Shown here: piece after piece, positions 21,168 to 32,283 of the stretch
Layout of the letters: each line of letters begins with the position of its first letter
Numbering within the stretch: position 1 is the first letter of the stretch
NCBI GenBank assembly: GCA_033558025.1
Contig: JAUCEF010000105.1
Coordinates: forward strand, 1-46,212
Length of the DNA stretch: 46,212 bases
Direction of reading: 5' to 3'
Origin: Phytophthora sp. 'mugwort'
Taxonomy: Eukaryota; Oomycota; Peronosporomycetes; Peronosporales; Peronosporaceae
Position numbers and translations under genes: made by a program
The notes under the pieces: model-generated
What the model saw: the letters and a program-made list of their open reading frames with translations, nothing else
Databases searched by the model: none
Told to the model about the DNA's origin: nothing

Positions 21168-21578
21168 ATTAGTTTTATTTAAAAATTTCATTCTTAAAAA
21201 AAAAATAATTCAATTATTTTTATAATATAAATAATAAAATTTAAATTTTTTAAGAAATAATAAATTAAAAAAATCAATTTTTTTCAATAAATATTCTAAA
21301 AAATATAAGAAGAATGCGTTCACTTACAAATTTAATATAAATACAGAATATTATTATTGCTAATTCTATAACTTTTAATCAAGATGGTTTAACATAAGTT
21401 ATTGATGACATAAATATTTAAATAGATTAATTTTTATTAAATACTCAATAACTAAAATTAAATTAATATCAACATAGTTATAATTTAAAATCACATAATT
21501 AGTTTTTAATTGGTAAAAATTTACATAATGTATATATTGTATATCTAGAAACCTATTTAACAAATTAAATAGGTTTTT
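21168..21578. other. 410-bp convergent noncoding gap
   Basis: The gap lies between the end of the + strand cluster and the end of the - strand cluster. Apart from the terminal hairpin at 21549-21576 no ORF or tRNA is visible. The stretch 21310-21410 is less A/T-biased than the rest (for example GAATGCGTTCACTTAC) and could hold a small RNA, but I recognise no 5S rRNA or RNase P landmark. Confidence 0.5.
21549..21576. terminator. Hairpin between two convergent gene clusters
   Basis: AAACCTATTTAA (21549-21560) and its complement (21565-21576) form a perfect 12-bp stem with loop CAAA, followed by T residues. It sits two bases from the stop of the - strand ORF at 21579 and at the far end of the + strand unit. 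It resembles an intrinsic terminator and could act for both strands. Confidence 0.55.
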
Positions 21579-21992
21579 TTAGCCATCTTCTTTAAAAATA
21601 GAAATTAAAATTTTAATTAAATGAGTCATCATTTTTTCAAATTCTTGTGGATTATCTTTTAATAAATGTCTTGGATGAATAGTTAGTTTTAATAATTCTA
21701 ATAAATTTAATCCAGCCGCCCTTTTTTCAGGTTCACGTAACATTTTTAAAACAACTTGTTTTATTTGATTGAAAGTTTCATCATCGACGATATTCCTTAA
21801 ATCCTGTAATGCAGAAACTATTGGAAAATCGCTATTGAAATAAATTAAAAAAATAGTTAAACCTAAAATAAAAAAGGCACCTATTATAAATATTATATAT
21901 TTTATATAATTTGATGTTTGTTCTTGTGATTCGTGTTTTTCAATATTATTGTTGTCATTGTTTAAGTCTATTAAAATATTTTCGATATCCAT
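21579..21992 (-). CDS. Unrecognised single-span membrane protein, 137 residues
   Basis: I do not recognise this protein. It has an acidic, Asn-rich N-terminus (residues 1-28), one hydrophobic segment near 32-51 (IIFIIGAFFILGLTIFLIYF), and a soluble, charged C-terminal half rich in Leu with NPQEFEKMMTHLIKIL near the end. Codon use includes more G and C than the neighbouring ribosomal genes. It starts with ATG and is the last gene of the large - strand cluster, 240 bp downstream of cox1. The alternating helix-rich C-terminus suggests a folded domain. Possible identities include a very diverged ATP synthase or complex-assembly subunit, or a lineage-specific ORF. Confidence 0.6.
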   Translation of the reverse strand: MDIENILIDLNNDNNNIEKHESQEQTSNYIKYIIFIIGAFFILGLTIFLIYFNSDFPIVSALQDLRNIVDDETFNQIKQVVLKMLREPEKRAAGLNLLELLKLTIHPRHLLKDNPQEFEKMMTHLIKILISIFKEDG

Positions 21993-22234
21993 AATTATAA
22001 TTTAAATTATTTTATTAATAATTAATTTGTTATTAATTAAATTTTTATTTGATTTAATTTTTGAGATTTAATATTTTTTTTTATTTAAATTTTACTAATA
22101 TTTTTTTCTCTTAAATAATATAAAAATTTTAAATTTTTATAAAACACCGTAAAACGGTATTAATTAAATTAAAAATTTTTAATATAATTATTAATAAAGA
22201 TTAATTTAATTATTAATAATTATAAAAATTTTTT

Positions 22235-23713
<1,479 letters not shown>

Positions 23714-23935
23714 TTATTTATATTTTTAAATTTTATTTTAAATGCAAAATTATATATTTTATTTTTAAATCAAAAAAAGCGTTGGTTTTTTTAATTTTTT
23801 ATTATCAAAAAAATAAATTATTTTTATTTATTGAAAAATTGTTTGATTTTATTAATTAATTTTTTAATATCAGTAAATAGTAATAATATTAAAAAAATTA
23901 TACCAATGATTTTAAATACCATAAAAATTTTTTAA

Positions 23936-24712
23936 TTATATATTAAAATCAAAATTGATTTTATTTTTTAACCAAATTAAATAATCTTCTAATGAAACAG
24001 CTTCTACAACAATAGGCATAAATCCATGATTTACTCCACAAATTTCACTACATTGTCCATAAAAAACACCTTCACGTTTAATAAACATTGATGTTTGATT
24101 TAAACGACCAGGACAAGCATCTAATTTTATACCTAATGAAGGTATTGCCCATGAATGTAAAACATCTGAAGCAGTAATTAATACTCGAATATGACTATTA
24201 GTTGGAACAACCACACGATTATCAACTTCTAAAATTCTAAATTGACCTATTGCTAAATCATCTTCTTGAATCATATAACTATCAAAAATTAAAGGTTCAT
24301 CAGAAAATTCTAAATTATCTGAATATTCATAACTCCAATACCATTGACTACCAATTACTTTTAAAGTAATAATAGGATCAATTACTTCATCCATTGAATA
24401 TAATAAAGCAAAAGATGGAATAGCTACCGTTAATAAAATTAAGGCTGGAATAGAAGTCCAAATAATTTCAATAGTAGCACCATGTACAATTGTTGCTGGA
24501 ATTTTATTTTTTTTTTCATCAAAAAGAGTAATAACTCTAAATAACATCCAACAAACAAATACAGTAATCATAATTAAAAAAAACATTAAATCATGATGAA
24601 AATTAATAATACCTTCCATAACAGGTGTTGCTGGATCTTGAAAACCTAATTGCCAAGGTTCAGCCATATCTAAAAAAGTGAATTGATTATTTATATAATT
24701 TATTATTGTCAT
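23936..24712 (-). CDS. cox2: Cytochrome c oxidase subunit II
   Basis: This 258-residue CuA-bearing subunit of complex IV has two N-terminal membrane helices (about residues 40-62 and 80-105), the aromatic block [12 protein letters not shown], and the CuA site [16 protein letters not shown] with its two Cys, Glu, His and Met near 215-230. It is a single, unsplit gene. The 222-bp gap to cox1 holds nothing recognisable. Confidence 0.98.
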   Translation of the reverse strand: MTIINYINNQFTFLDMAEPWQLGFQDPATPVMEGIINFHHDLMFFLIMITVFVCWMLFRVITLFDEKKNKIPATIVHGATIEIIWTSIPALILLTVAIPSFALLYSMDEVIDPIITLKVIGSQWYWSYEYSDNLEFSDEPLIFDSYMIQEDDLAIGQFRILEVDNRVVVPTNSHIRVLITASDVLHSWAIPSLGIKLDACPGRLNQTSMFIKREGVFYGQCSEICGVNHGFMPIVVEAVSLEDYLIWLKNKINFDFNI

Positions 24713-25304
24713 AATATACTTGAAATTTATTATTTTATTTAATTTTTAATATATACAAAATTAAGAGTTTTTGAATATTAATATTCAAGAAAAAATATAA
24801 ATTTTATTATTTATATTGTAAAAATAATTGAATTATTTTTTTTTTTTCTTAAAGAATATAAAATTTTTTAAAAATTAAAATAATTTATATTAAATAATCA
24901 TATTATTTTTAAAATGTTTTTATATACAATAATAAATATTAATGTAGAATATAATAAAAATGAAATAATAATTATTTAAAGAGTATTCATTTAACGATTA
25001 ATCAATAATATTAACTAATAAATTAAAATTATTTAATATTGAGAATGTTTTCTTAATATAAACATTAATTAATCTGTTTATGAATATTTTTTTAGGAATA
25101 ATGGAGTAATTTTAAAATTGAATATTTATAATAATATTTTTATTTTAAACATATAAAACTATATTTATTATAAAATATTATAAATCTAAATTTAAATTCC
25201 CTTTGATTAAAAAGTATTTTAAATAAAATTTTATTTTTATAACTTGAATTTAATTAATTTCAGATATTATAAAATTTTTTTGATTTATAATATTTTATAA
25301 TAAA
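24713..25304. other. 590-bp noncoding gap upstream of cox2
   Basis: This is the longest gap in the single-copy region. It has a perfect 18-bp palindrome at 24771-24788 (TTGAATATT and its complement), and mixed sequence around 24960-25100 with fewer homopolymers. No ORF, tRNA or clear RNA-gene motif is recognised. Being upstream of cox2 and downstream of trnW on the same strand, it could hold a promoter or a short ncRNA. Confidence 0.5.
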
Positions 25305-25376
25305 CAGGAAAAATGGGACTTGAACCCATAACAATAATTTTGGAGACTATGATTTTACCAATTAAACTATTTTCCT
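25305..25376 (-). tRNA. trnW: tRNA-Trp (CCA)
   Basis: Acceptor AGGAAAA pairs with TTTTCCT. The anticodon stem ATAGT/ATTAT encloses CTCCAAA, anticodon CCA. The discriminator is G. A CCA anticodon reads UGG only, in line with the absence of in-frame TGA codons and the standard genetic code. Confidence 0.95.
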
Positions 25377-25402
25377 AAGACTTTTAATTTTAATTTAAGA
25401 AT

Positions 25403-26022
25403 GCTTAAAGATCTCTTCCAGACACAGGTTCCCCTACGACTACCTTGTTACGACTTCATCAAAGTTACTAACCACTTTTTAGGAATTATAATTTATTTTA
25501 TAAAAATTTTAAATTATTTTATTTAAATAATTATTAAATTTTATAAAAGAATTAAAAATTATTTTAAAAACAATCAACTTCCCTGATGTGACGGGCGGTG
25601 TGTACAAAGTCCAGTAACATATTCACCGCAGCATGCTGTTCTGCGATTACTAGCGATTCCAACTTCATAAGGGCGAGTTTCAGCCCTTAATTCGAACTAA
25701 GATAATTTTTGAAGATTTGCTCCAACTTATATCATTATTGCTTCTCATTGTAATTATCATTGTAGCACGTGTGTAGCCCAACTCATAAGGGCCATGAAGA
25801 CTTGACGTCATCCCCACCTTCCATTAACCTATCATTAATTTTTTCATTAGAGTACTTTTATCTATTTATAATAAATTAGTAACTAATCATAGGGGTTGCG
25901 CTCGTTAAAGGATTTAACCAAACATTTCACAACACGAGCTGACGACAGCCATGCAACACCTGTTTTTTATATAAAAATTTTAAATAAAAATTAGCAAGAG
26001 TTGGTAAGGTTCTGCGCGTATT

Positions 26023-26054
<32 letters not shown>

Positions 26055-26915
26055 TAGACTCCCGTCAATTCCTTTGAATTTCAATCTTGCGATTATACTT
26101 TTCAGGCGGAGTGCTTAACGCGTTAGCTGTTATATCTAAAAATTCTAAATATTAGCACTCATCGTTTACAGCATGGACTACCGGGGTCTCTAATCCCGTT
26201 CGCTACCCAAGCTTTCGTTTCTCAGTGTCAGTATATACCCAGATAATTGCCTTCGCCATAGGTCTTCCTTCTATTATCAACGTATTTTATCACTCCAATA
26301 GAAATTCCATTATCCTCTATTTATACTCCAGTTTATCAGTTTTGAAAAAATGTATAAAGTTGAGCTTTAATTTGTTTCTTTCAACTTAAAAAACTACCTA
26401 CAAACCCTTTACGCCTAATCATCCCGAATAATGCTCGCTCCTCCCGTATTACCGCGGCTGCTGGCACGGGTATTAGCCGGAACTTCTTTTTTAAGTACTG
26501 TCATTTTCCTCCTTAATGAAAGAGCTTTACAACCTAATTAGCCGTCATCACCCACTCGGTATTGCTGGATCAAGCTTCCGCTCATTGTCCAAAATTCCCC
26601 ACTGCTGCCTTTAAAAAAGTTTGGGCCGTGTCTCAGTCCCAATGTGGCTGATCATTCTTTCAAACCAGCTAAAGATAATAGGCTTGGTTGTCTATTAAAC
26701 TACCAACTACCATAATCTTGCGCAAACTCATCTTTTAACGTTAAAAACTTTAATTAATTTATTCAGTATTTTTATAAAAATAATTATTCTGAATTAAAAG
26801 GTAGATAATTCACGTGTTACTCACCCGTTCGCTATGTTTTAAAAACATTCAACTTGCATGTGTTAAGCATACCGATAGCATTTATTCTGAGCCAGGATCA
26901 AACTCTATTTAAGTT
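25403..26915 (-). rRNA. rns: Small-subunit (16S-like) rRNA
   Basis: Reading the - strand, the 5' landmark GAGTTTGATCCTGGCTCAG is at about 26907-26889, the 530 loop GTGCCAGCAGCCGCGGTAA near 26465-26447, the GACGGGCGGTGTGTAC complement at 25590-25607, and the 3' helix region GTAGGGGAACCTGTGTCTGG near 25430-25411. The length of about 1.5 kb is close to bacterial. The ends are approximate. The 3' end lacks a recognisable anti-Shine-Dalgarno sequence, as is usual in mitochondria. Confidence 0.97.
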
Positions 26916-27277
26916 TTATATTAATTATTTAATATTAATTTTTAAAATAACAAATATTTAAAAATTTAATATTATAACATTCTTATATTAATTTTTGTCT
27001 TATATTGTCTTATATTGTCTTATATTGTCTTATATTGTCTTATATTGTCTTAAAGGATTAAAATTTTTTAATTTTTAAAAATTCAATTAGTTATTAATAA
27101 AAATTTCTTTGTATCACGAAAAAAAAATATTATTTTTTGAAAAGGATCCCCCCCTAAATATGTTTTTGAATTTTTTGTTGAAAAGATAAATATCTTTTTA
27201 ACTTAACTATTTAAAGATATTTTATCTTTTTATCCTTTTTTTAATTTGTTTATCCTTTTTTTTTTTTAGATCTTTAT
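26916..27277. other. Gap between trnY and the small rRNA, with repeats and a hairpin
   Basis: The gap holds five tandem 10-bp repeats at 27001-27050, a C7 run near 27150, and an inverted repeat of 17-18 bases with one bulge (27181-27197 and 27213-27230, 15-base loop). All lie just upstream of the rRNA 5' end on the transcribed strand, so they may belong to its promoter or processing region. Confidence 0.5.
27001..27050. repeat. Five tandem copies of TATATTGTCT
   Basis: Five perfect 10-bp copies follow one another, preceded by a partial copy (TTGTCT at 26995-27000). The array starts about 85 bp upstream of the small rRNA 5' end on the - strand. It is perfectly conserved between units, which points to recent slippage or active selection. 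Confidence 0.9.
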
Positions 27278-27361
27278 TGGAGAAAGTAGGATTTGAACCT
27301 ACGTAGAAAATATTTCAACAAATTTACAGTCTGCCGCTTTTAACCACTCAGCCATTTCTCC
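27278..27361 (-). tRNA. trnY: tRNA-Tyr (GTA)
   Basis: This is a class II tRNA of 84 bases with a long variable arm. Acceptor GGAGAAA pairs with TTTCTCC. Loop CTGTAAA gives anticodon GTA. The discriminator is A. Confidence 0.95.
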
Positions 27362-27378
27362 TAAAGATATTTTAAATA

Positions 27379-27450
27379 TGTGATTAATGGGATTTGAACC
27401 CATAATATTTACTTGGAAGATAAAGGATTTACCAATTAATCTATAATCAC
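27379..27450 (-). tRNA. trnG: tRNA-Gly (TCC)
   Basis: Acceptor GTGATTA pairs with TAATCAC. The anticodon stem TTTAT/GTAAA encloses CTTCCAA, anticodon TCC. A second Gly tRNA with GCC lies nearby at 28143-28214. Confidence 0.93.
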
Positions 27451-27511
27451 GTATATTTTTATTGTTTAAAAAATGTTTATTATTGTTTTAAAAAAGAAAA
27501 AGTGGAATAAA

Positions 27512-28042
27512 TTAATCCACTATTTCATAAGTATCAGGATCTAATCGATCGATATCATCTATACGTTCACCTGTTTCAACATCTAAATAATGAAAATATC
27601 TATATAGATTCAGAGGATTTCCAGATCTTGTAATTTTTCTTTTTGGTGGTTTTGGTAAAGAGTCACTATCTGAATCAAAATTTAAATCAGTTGAAAAATT
27701 ACTAGGAAAATCGCTTGGGAAATTGTCGCTATCAAAAAAAAAAGCATCTAGAAATAAATAAAACAAAAAAGATAAAAAAAAAAAAACGAAAATAGTTGGC
27801 ATATTATCGTCAATTCTTTTTAAAATACTTTTAGGTTTTTCTTCTTTTTTTAAAGCAGCTTCCTCAGCCTCAGTCTCTAAATCTATAAAATCTTCTAATA
27901 AAGTTATTTCAAGAGGTAAAAGAATTAAAATAAATTTAAAAATATTTTGAAAAAATTTAGGATGTATTTTTAATATATCTTGTATAATTTTATATAGATT
28001 ATAAGCAAAAAATATCCTTTTAATAATGTTAAAAAAAATCAT
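27512..28042 (-). CDS. Unrecognised membrane protein, 176 residues
   Basis: I do not recognise this protein. From the ATG at 28042 (a TTG ten codons earlier is also in frame) it has a hydrophobic N-terminal part with a segment near residues 37-50, a charged stretch with ETEAEEAALKKEEKPKS, and a strong hydrophobic segment near 81-102 (PTIFVFFFLSFLFYLFLDAFF). An Asp/Ser/Phe-rich linker follows, then a C-terminal tail with NLYRYFHYLDVETGERIDD and LDPDTYEIVD. The tail is acidic and less A/T-biased than its neighbours, so it looks selected. It lies between two trnG genes. Confidence 0.6.
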   Translation of the reverse strand: MIFFNIIKRIFFAYNLYKIIQDILKIHPKFFQNIFKFILILLPLEITLLEDFIDLETEAEEAALKKEEKPKSILKRIDDNMPTIFVFFFLSFLFYLFLDAFFFDSDNFPSDFPSNFSTDLNFDSDSDSLPKPPKRKITRSGNPLNLYRYFHYLDVETGERIDDIDRLDPDTYEIVD

Positions 28043-28142
28043 AATTTTTATAAAGAAGTAAATAAATGTCAATACTAATATTATTCCCTAATTAAAAAAT
28101 GGAAATACCAAATACTGCCTTTGGGTACATTTATTTGAATTA

Positions 28143-28214
28143 AGCAAAAAAAGGGATTTGAACCCTCAACATTAACCTTGGCAAGGTTATACTCTACCAT
28201 TGAGCTATTTTTGC
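28143..28214 (-). tRNA. trnG: tRNA-Gly (GCC)
   Basis: Acceptor GCAAAAA pairs with TTTTTGC. The anticodon stem AACCT... encloses TTGCCAA, anticodon GCC. The discriminator is T, as in bacterial tRNA-Gly(GCC). Confidence 0.95.
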
Positions 28215-28227
28215 TAATAAATTATTT

Positions 28228-28755
28228 TTATAATAAAAATAGTGAATTTAATAATAAAAATAATTCATAATGATTTTTTGCATTTGTATGAATAGAAACA
28301 TCTATTGGAGGTATATCTTTGAATTTTAAAAATTCAGTTTTTAATTCAAAAAAATCTAAAATATTTCGAATTTGAAAATTTAAAATATTTTGATTTTTAA
28401 AATTAAAATTTATTTTAGTTAAATTTTGAAAAAGAAAAATCAAAATTTTTTCTAAAAAATTAAAAATATTTTTTTTTCTTAAAGTTATTTTACAACCTAT
28501 AATTGAATTTTTTTTGATTTTTAAAAAAATATTATTTTTTTTTGATTTTGTTATTATAGGTTTTTGATTTGTTATTAATTTTAAAAGTAAAATTATATTA
28601 ATTAATTTTTTTTTTTCAATATTAGCGTTTTTAAAACCAATATTTAAACATATTTTACTTATTTTAGGTATTTCAAATATATTTTTAAAATTTAATTTTG
28701 TTAAAAGATCGTATATAGTAATATTTTGATAATGGATTTGTAAATTTTTTTTCAT
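28228..28755 (-). CDS. rpl5: Ribosomal protein L5
   Basis: This 175-residue large-subunit protein binds 5S rRNA in bacteria. Family marks are IPKISKICLNIGF near residues 28-40, NQKPIITKSKKNN near 67-79, IGCKITLRKKNI near 90-101, and a C-terminal IPPIDVSIHTNAKN. It directly follows rpl14 (6-base gap), as in the bacterial spc operon. No mitochondrial 5S rRNA gene was recognised in the window. Confidence 0.88.
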   Translation of the reverse strand: MKKNLQIHYQNITIYDLLTKLNFKNIFEIPKISKICLNIGFKNANIEKKKLINIILLLKLITNQKPIITKSKKNNIFLKIKKNSIIGCKITLRKKNIFNFLEKILIFLFQNLTKINFNFKNQNILNFQIRNILDFFELKTEFLKFKDIPPIDVSIHTNAKNHYELFLLLNSLFLL

Positions 28756-28761
28756 ATATTT

Positions 28762-29133
28762 TTATAAAATATTTGAAGCTAATGCTAATATTTTGAAATT
28801 TTTTTTCTTCCGAAATTCAGAAGTAATCGGACCAAATATACGTGTTCCTAGGGGTTTATTTTGATTATTTAAAATAATTATACAATTTTTATCAAATTTT
28901 ATTATATTACCTATTGTACTTTTTTTTTGATATGTTGTATGTATAATTAAAGCTTTAAATAAATCTCCTTTAATTATTTTAATTTTTTTTTTTTGATTTA
29001 AACGTAATTTTTTAGCAGAAATTAAAATTGTATCCCCAATTTTTCCAATTTTTTTTTTATAAATTTTTATACATTGTCCTATTTTAATACCACTATTATC
29101 ATTTACTTTTAATTTAGTTTGAATTTGAATCAT
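28762..29133 (-). CDS. rpl14: Ribosomal protein L14
   Basis: This is a 123-residue large-subunit protein with the family N-terminus MIQIQTKLKVNDNSGIK and GDTILISAKK. The C-terminal block is NKPLGTRIFGPITSEFRKK followed by ILALASNIL. rpl14-rpl5 keep their bacterial order but are detached from the rpl16/rps8 block. Confidence 0.95.
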   Translation of the reverse strand: MIQIQTKLKVNDNSGIKIGQCIKIYKKKIGKIGDTILISAKKLRLNQKKKIKIIKGDLFKALIIHTTYQKKSTIGNIIKFDKNCIIILNNQNKPLGTRIFGPITSEFRKKKNFKILALASNIL

Positions 29134-29155
29134 AAATTATATATTAATTTTAAAA

Positions 29156-29227
29156 TGATGAGAGTAGGATTTGAACCTACATCTTCAGATTATGAGCCTG
29201 ATAAGTTACCTATTACTCTATCTCATC
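29156..29227 (-). tRNA. trnM: tRNA-Met (CAT), probably elongator
   Basis: Acceptor GATGAGA pairs with TCTCATC. The anticodon stem TCAGG/TCTGA encloses CTCATAA, anticodon CAT. It lacks the three consecutive G pairs of initiator tRNAs, so it is assigned as the elongator with moderate confidence. Confidence 0.85.
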
Positions 29228-29245
29228 TTATATTTTCTTCCTTTT

Positions 29246-29318
29246 TCGGAAGAAAAGGATTTGAACCTTTGATCTTCTGTTCCCAAAACAGACGCATTAG
29301 CCAGACTATGACCTTCCG
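29246..29318 (-). tRNA. trnP: tRNA-Pro (TGG)
   Basis: The anticodon stem TCTGT/ACAGA encloses TTTGGGA, anticodon TGG. Acceptor CGGAAGG pairs with TCTTCCG with one G-T pair. The discriminator is A. Confidence 0.93.
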
Positions 29319-29330
29319 TTTAAAGATAAT

Positions 29331-29402
29331 TAATGATGGTAGGATTTGAACCTACAACATTAGGATTATGATTCCCACGCTCTACCATTAAACTACATCA
29401 TC
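29331..29402 (-). tRNA. trnM: tRNA-Met (CAT), candidate initiator
   Basis: The anticodon stem TGGGA/TCCTA encloses ATCATAA, anticodon CAT. The G-G-G run in the 5' side of the anticodon stem and the weak first acceptor pair (G-T) resemble an initiator tRNA, although A at position 32 is unusual. The split between initiator and elongator is inferred. Confidence 0.82.
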
Positions 29403-29426
29403 TTATTAATACTTTATTAATAAAAT

Positions 29427-29515
29427 AAGTCGAAGTGGGATTTGAACCCACGAGTTAATAAATTAACTGATAGTTTAGCAAACTACTGCCTTAAACCTGA
29501 CTTGGCTATTCGACC
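29427..29515 (-). tRNA. trnS: tRNA-Ser (GCT)
   Basis: This is a class II tRNA with a long variable arm. The anticodon stem GTAGT... encloses TTGCTAA, anticodon GCT for AGU and AGC. Acceptor GGTCGAA pairs with TTCGACT with one G-T pair. Confidence 0.92.
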
Positions 29516-29527
29516 TAAAATATAAAA

Positions 29528-29599
29528 CTTCTTTGATAGGATTTGAACCTACAACCTAATGGTTAACAGCCATTTGCTCTACCGTTGAGCTACAAAGAA
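29528..29599 (-). tRNA. trnN: tRNA-Asn (GTT)
   Basis: Acceptor TTCTTTG pairs with CAAAGAA. The anticodon stem AATGG/CCATT encloses CTGTTAA, anticodon GTT. The discriminator is G. It lies just downstream of the large rRNA. Confidence 0.95.
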
Positions 29600-29639
29600 A
29601 TAATTATATTTTAATTTTTAAAACTTTTAGTATTTTTAA

Positions 29640-29909
29640 GCTAAATATTTTACAATACTTATACTTAAAACCTATTAATGTAATCATCTTTTACAGTTTT
29701 TATATGAAAAATTTTTAAGAATGGTTTCTTACTTAGATGCTTTCAGTAATTATCCAAAATAAATTTAGCTACTCGGCTATGCCTCTCAACAACCGATACA
29801 CCAGAGATTTACCCTTCTCGGTCCTCTCGTACTAGAGTTAGATTCTTGCATTTTTCAAAATATCTATAGAAGATAGGAACCAAACTGTCTCACGACGTTC
29901 TAAACCCAA

Positions 29910-29949
<40 letters not shown>

Positions 29950-30027
29950 AACCTTCTTCAGCTCCAGGATGTGATGAGTCGACATCGAGGTGCCAAACGA
30001 CTCCGTCGATAGGAGCTCTTAGGAGTC

Positions 30028-30070
<43 letters not shown>

Positions 30071-30506
30071 AATCTTTCCACAAAGAATTATCGGATCACT
30101 ATGACCGACTTTCGTCCCTGTTTGATATGTCTATCTTACAGTCAAGCAAGCTTTTACCATTATGCTCTACAATTGATAATATTATCCAATTTGAGCTTAC
30201 CTTTGTACACCTCCGTTACTCTTTAGGAGGTGACCGCCCCAGTCAAACTACCAACCATACAATGTCTATTTAAAAAATATTAGTTATTTATTTTAATAAG
30301 AGTGGTATTTCAAGAATATCTATACAATTTACTAGCGTAAAGGTTTAAAAGATTACCACTTATACTACACATATTAGATAAAATAACAATATAAAGATGT
30401 AGTAAAGGTTCACGGGGTCTTTCCGTCTAACTATAGAAAATCCGCATCTTCACGGATAATTCAAATTCACTGAGTCTATATTGGAGACAGCGGGGATGTC
30501 GTTACA

Positions 30507-30563
<57 letters not shown>

Positions 30564-30621
30564 GAGTTACGGCCGCCGTTTACTGGGACTTCCATTTAAT
30601 GCGCAAACATTTCCTTTTAAT

Positions 30622-30659
<38 letters not shown>

Positions 30660-32255
30660 GTTACCATTTAGCAGAGTCCTAAGTTTTTATTAAACAGTCG
30701 CAACCCCCTATTTTGTGACACCTAATTATTAAAAATAATTAGGTACTTTTTATCCCGAAGTTACAAAGTCATTTTGCCGAGTTCCTTCAATATAGTTCTC
30801 TCATTCACCTTAGTCTACTCGACCTATCCACCTGTGTCGGTTTAGGGTACGGTTTTTAATTAAAAAAGCTATTTCCTGAAAAATTAAAAATTTTTGTCAC
30901 TTTTTTAAAAAAATTTAATTTAAAAATTATCCCATCAAAATCTGCTTTCGTCAAATCTTTCTTAGGGGCCGTTTCACTCTATGTAATACATCTTAACATA
31001 GAAACCCTTGGATTTACGGTGATAACGATTTATATTCGTTATTTTTTGTTACTAATGCCAGCATTTTCTTTTCTGATATCTTCAACATATTTCACAATAT
31101 ATCTTTATTAACATACAGAATGTTCCGCTACCGTTTTATTAAAAATAAAACTTGCCGCTTCGGTAAATTTCTTAAGTCTCGATACATTTTAGGCGCAAAA
31201 AAACTAGACCAATGAGCTATTACGCTTTCTTTAAAGGATGGCTGCTTCCAAGCCTACCTATGGGTTGTAATCATTTTTTCACTTCCTTTTTCACTTAGAA
31301 TATTATTTAGAGACCTTAGCGATCAATCTGGGCTGTTTCCCTTTTGACAAAAGACCTTAGCGCCTAATGTCTGTCTATTTAAATTACTTTTTTTTGTATT
31401 CGGAGTTTCCAAGAATTCAGTAAGTTTTTACACCCCCTAGCTCAATGAGTGCTCTACCCCAAAAAAAGATTTTAAATGCTCTACTTCAATAGATTTCGCG
31501 GAAAACCAGCTATCTCTGAGTTTGATTAGCCTTTCACTCCTAACCACAAATCATCTCCATATTTTGCCACATATGTGAGTTCGATCCTTCAAATAGTTTT
31601 ACCTATTTTTCAATCTGTTCATGGTTAGATCACTCAGTTTCGGGTCTTATTTATATAACTAAAAAGCTTTTTAAAACTTGATTTATCTACGCCTACTTTA
31701 TTAAATTAAGCTTGCTATAAAAATAAACTTGCTGGCCCATTATGCAAAAGGTACACTGTTACTTTTTAAAAAAGTTTCAATTGATTGTTAACATTAAGTT
31801 TCAGAATTATTTCAAACTCAAAAGTTCTTTTTCACCTTTCCTTTACAGTACTTGTCCACTATCGATCATTAATTTTTAAAAGGTTTTGAGGGTGGTTCCC
31901 CAATATTCAAAAAGGCTTACACATAACCCTTTTTACTATTATAAAAACAATTATTATTCTACAGGACTTTCACCTTTTTAAGTAAATTTTTCAAAATTTT
32001 TCAAATATTTTTTTATTTTTATAAACCTAATTTCCATTTTCACTCGTCATTACTAACGGAATCTCGTTTGATTTTTTTAACAGTTACTTAGATATTTCAA
32101 TTCACTGTTTTTAAAATTTTCACAAAAAAAAAGTTTTCTTTAGGAAATTTTTATTTCAAAATAAAATATTATTTAATAAAACTTTTCGCATTTTTTACGT
32201 CCTAAAAATCAAATTAATGCCAAGGCATCCACTTAATGCTTTTATTATTATTTAT
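29640..32255 (-). rRNA. rnl: Large-subunit (23S-like) rRNA
   Basis: On the - strand the 5' landmark GGATGCCTTGGCATT is at about 32230-32215. The sarcin-ricin loop AGTACGAGAGGACC is at about 29833-29820, and peptidyl-transferase sequences lie around 30000-30250. The length of about 2.6 kb is near bacterial size with A/T-rich expansion segments. No intron is visible. The ends are approximate; the 3' end merges into the spacer before trnN. Confidence 0.96.
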
Positions 32256-32283
32256 ACTTAAACCATATAAATGGTTTAAATTT

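Noticed and set aside
27140..27160. C7 run with GGATCC as a possible vector or adaptor join
   Set aside because: The flanking sequence is normal mitochondrial spacer on both sides, with no adaptor-like sequence; a BamHI-like hexamer alone is not evidence.
29119..29349. 76-codon + strand frame
   Set aside because: It runs antisense through three tRNA genes; its product contains the translated T-loop pattern (for example GFEPL), a usual tRNA artefact.
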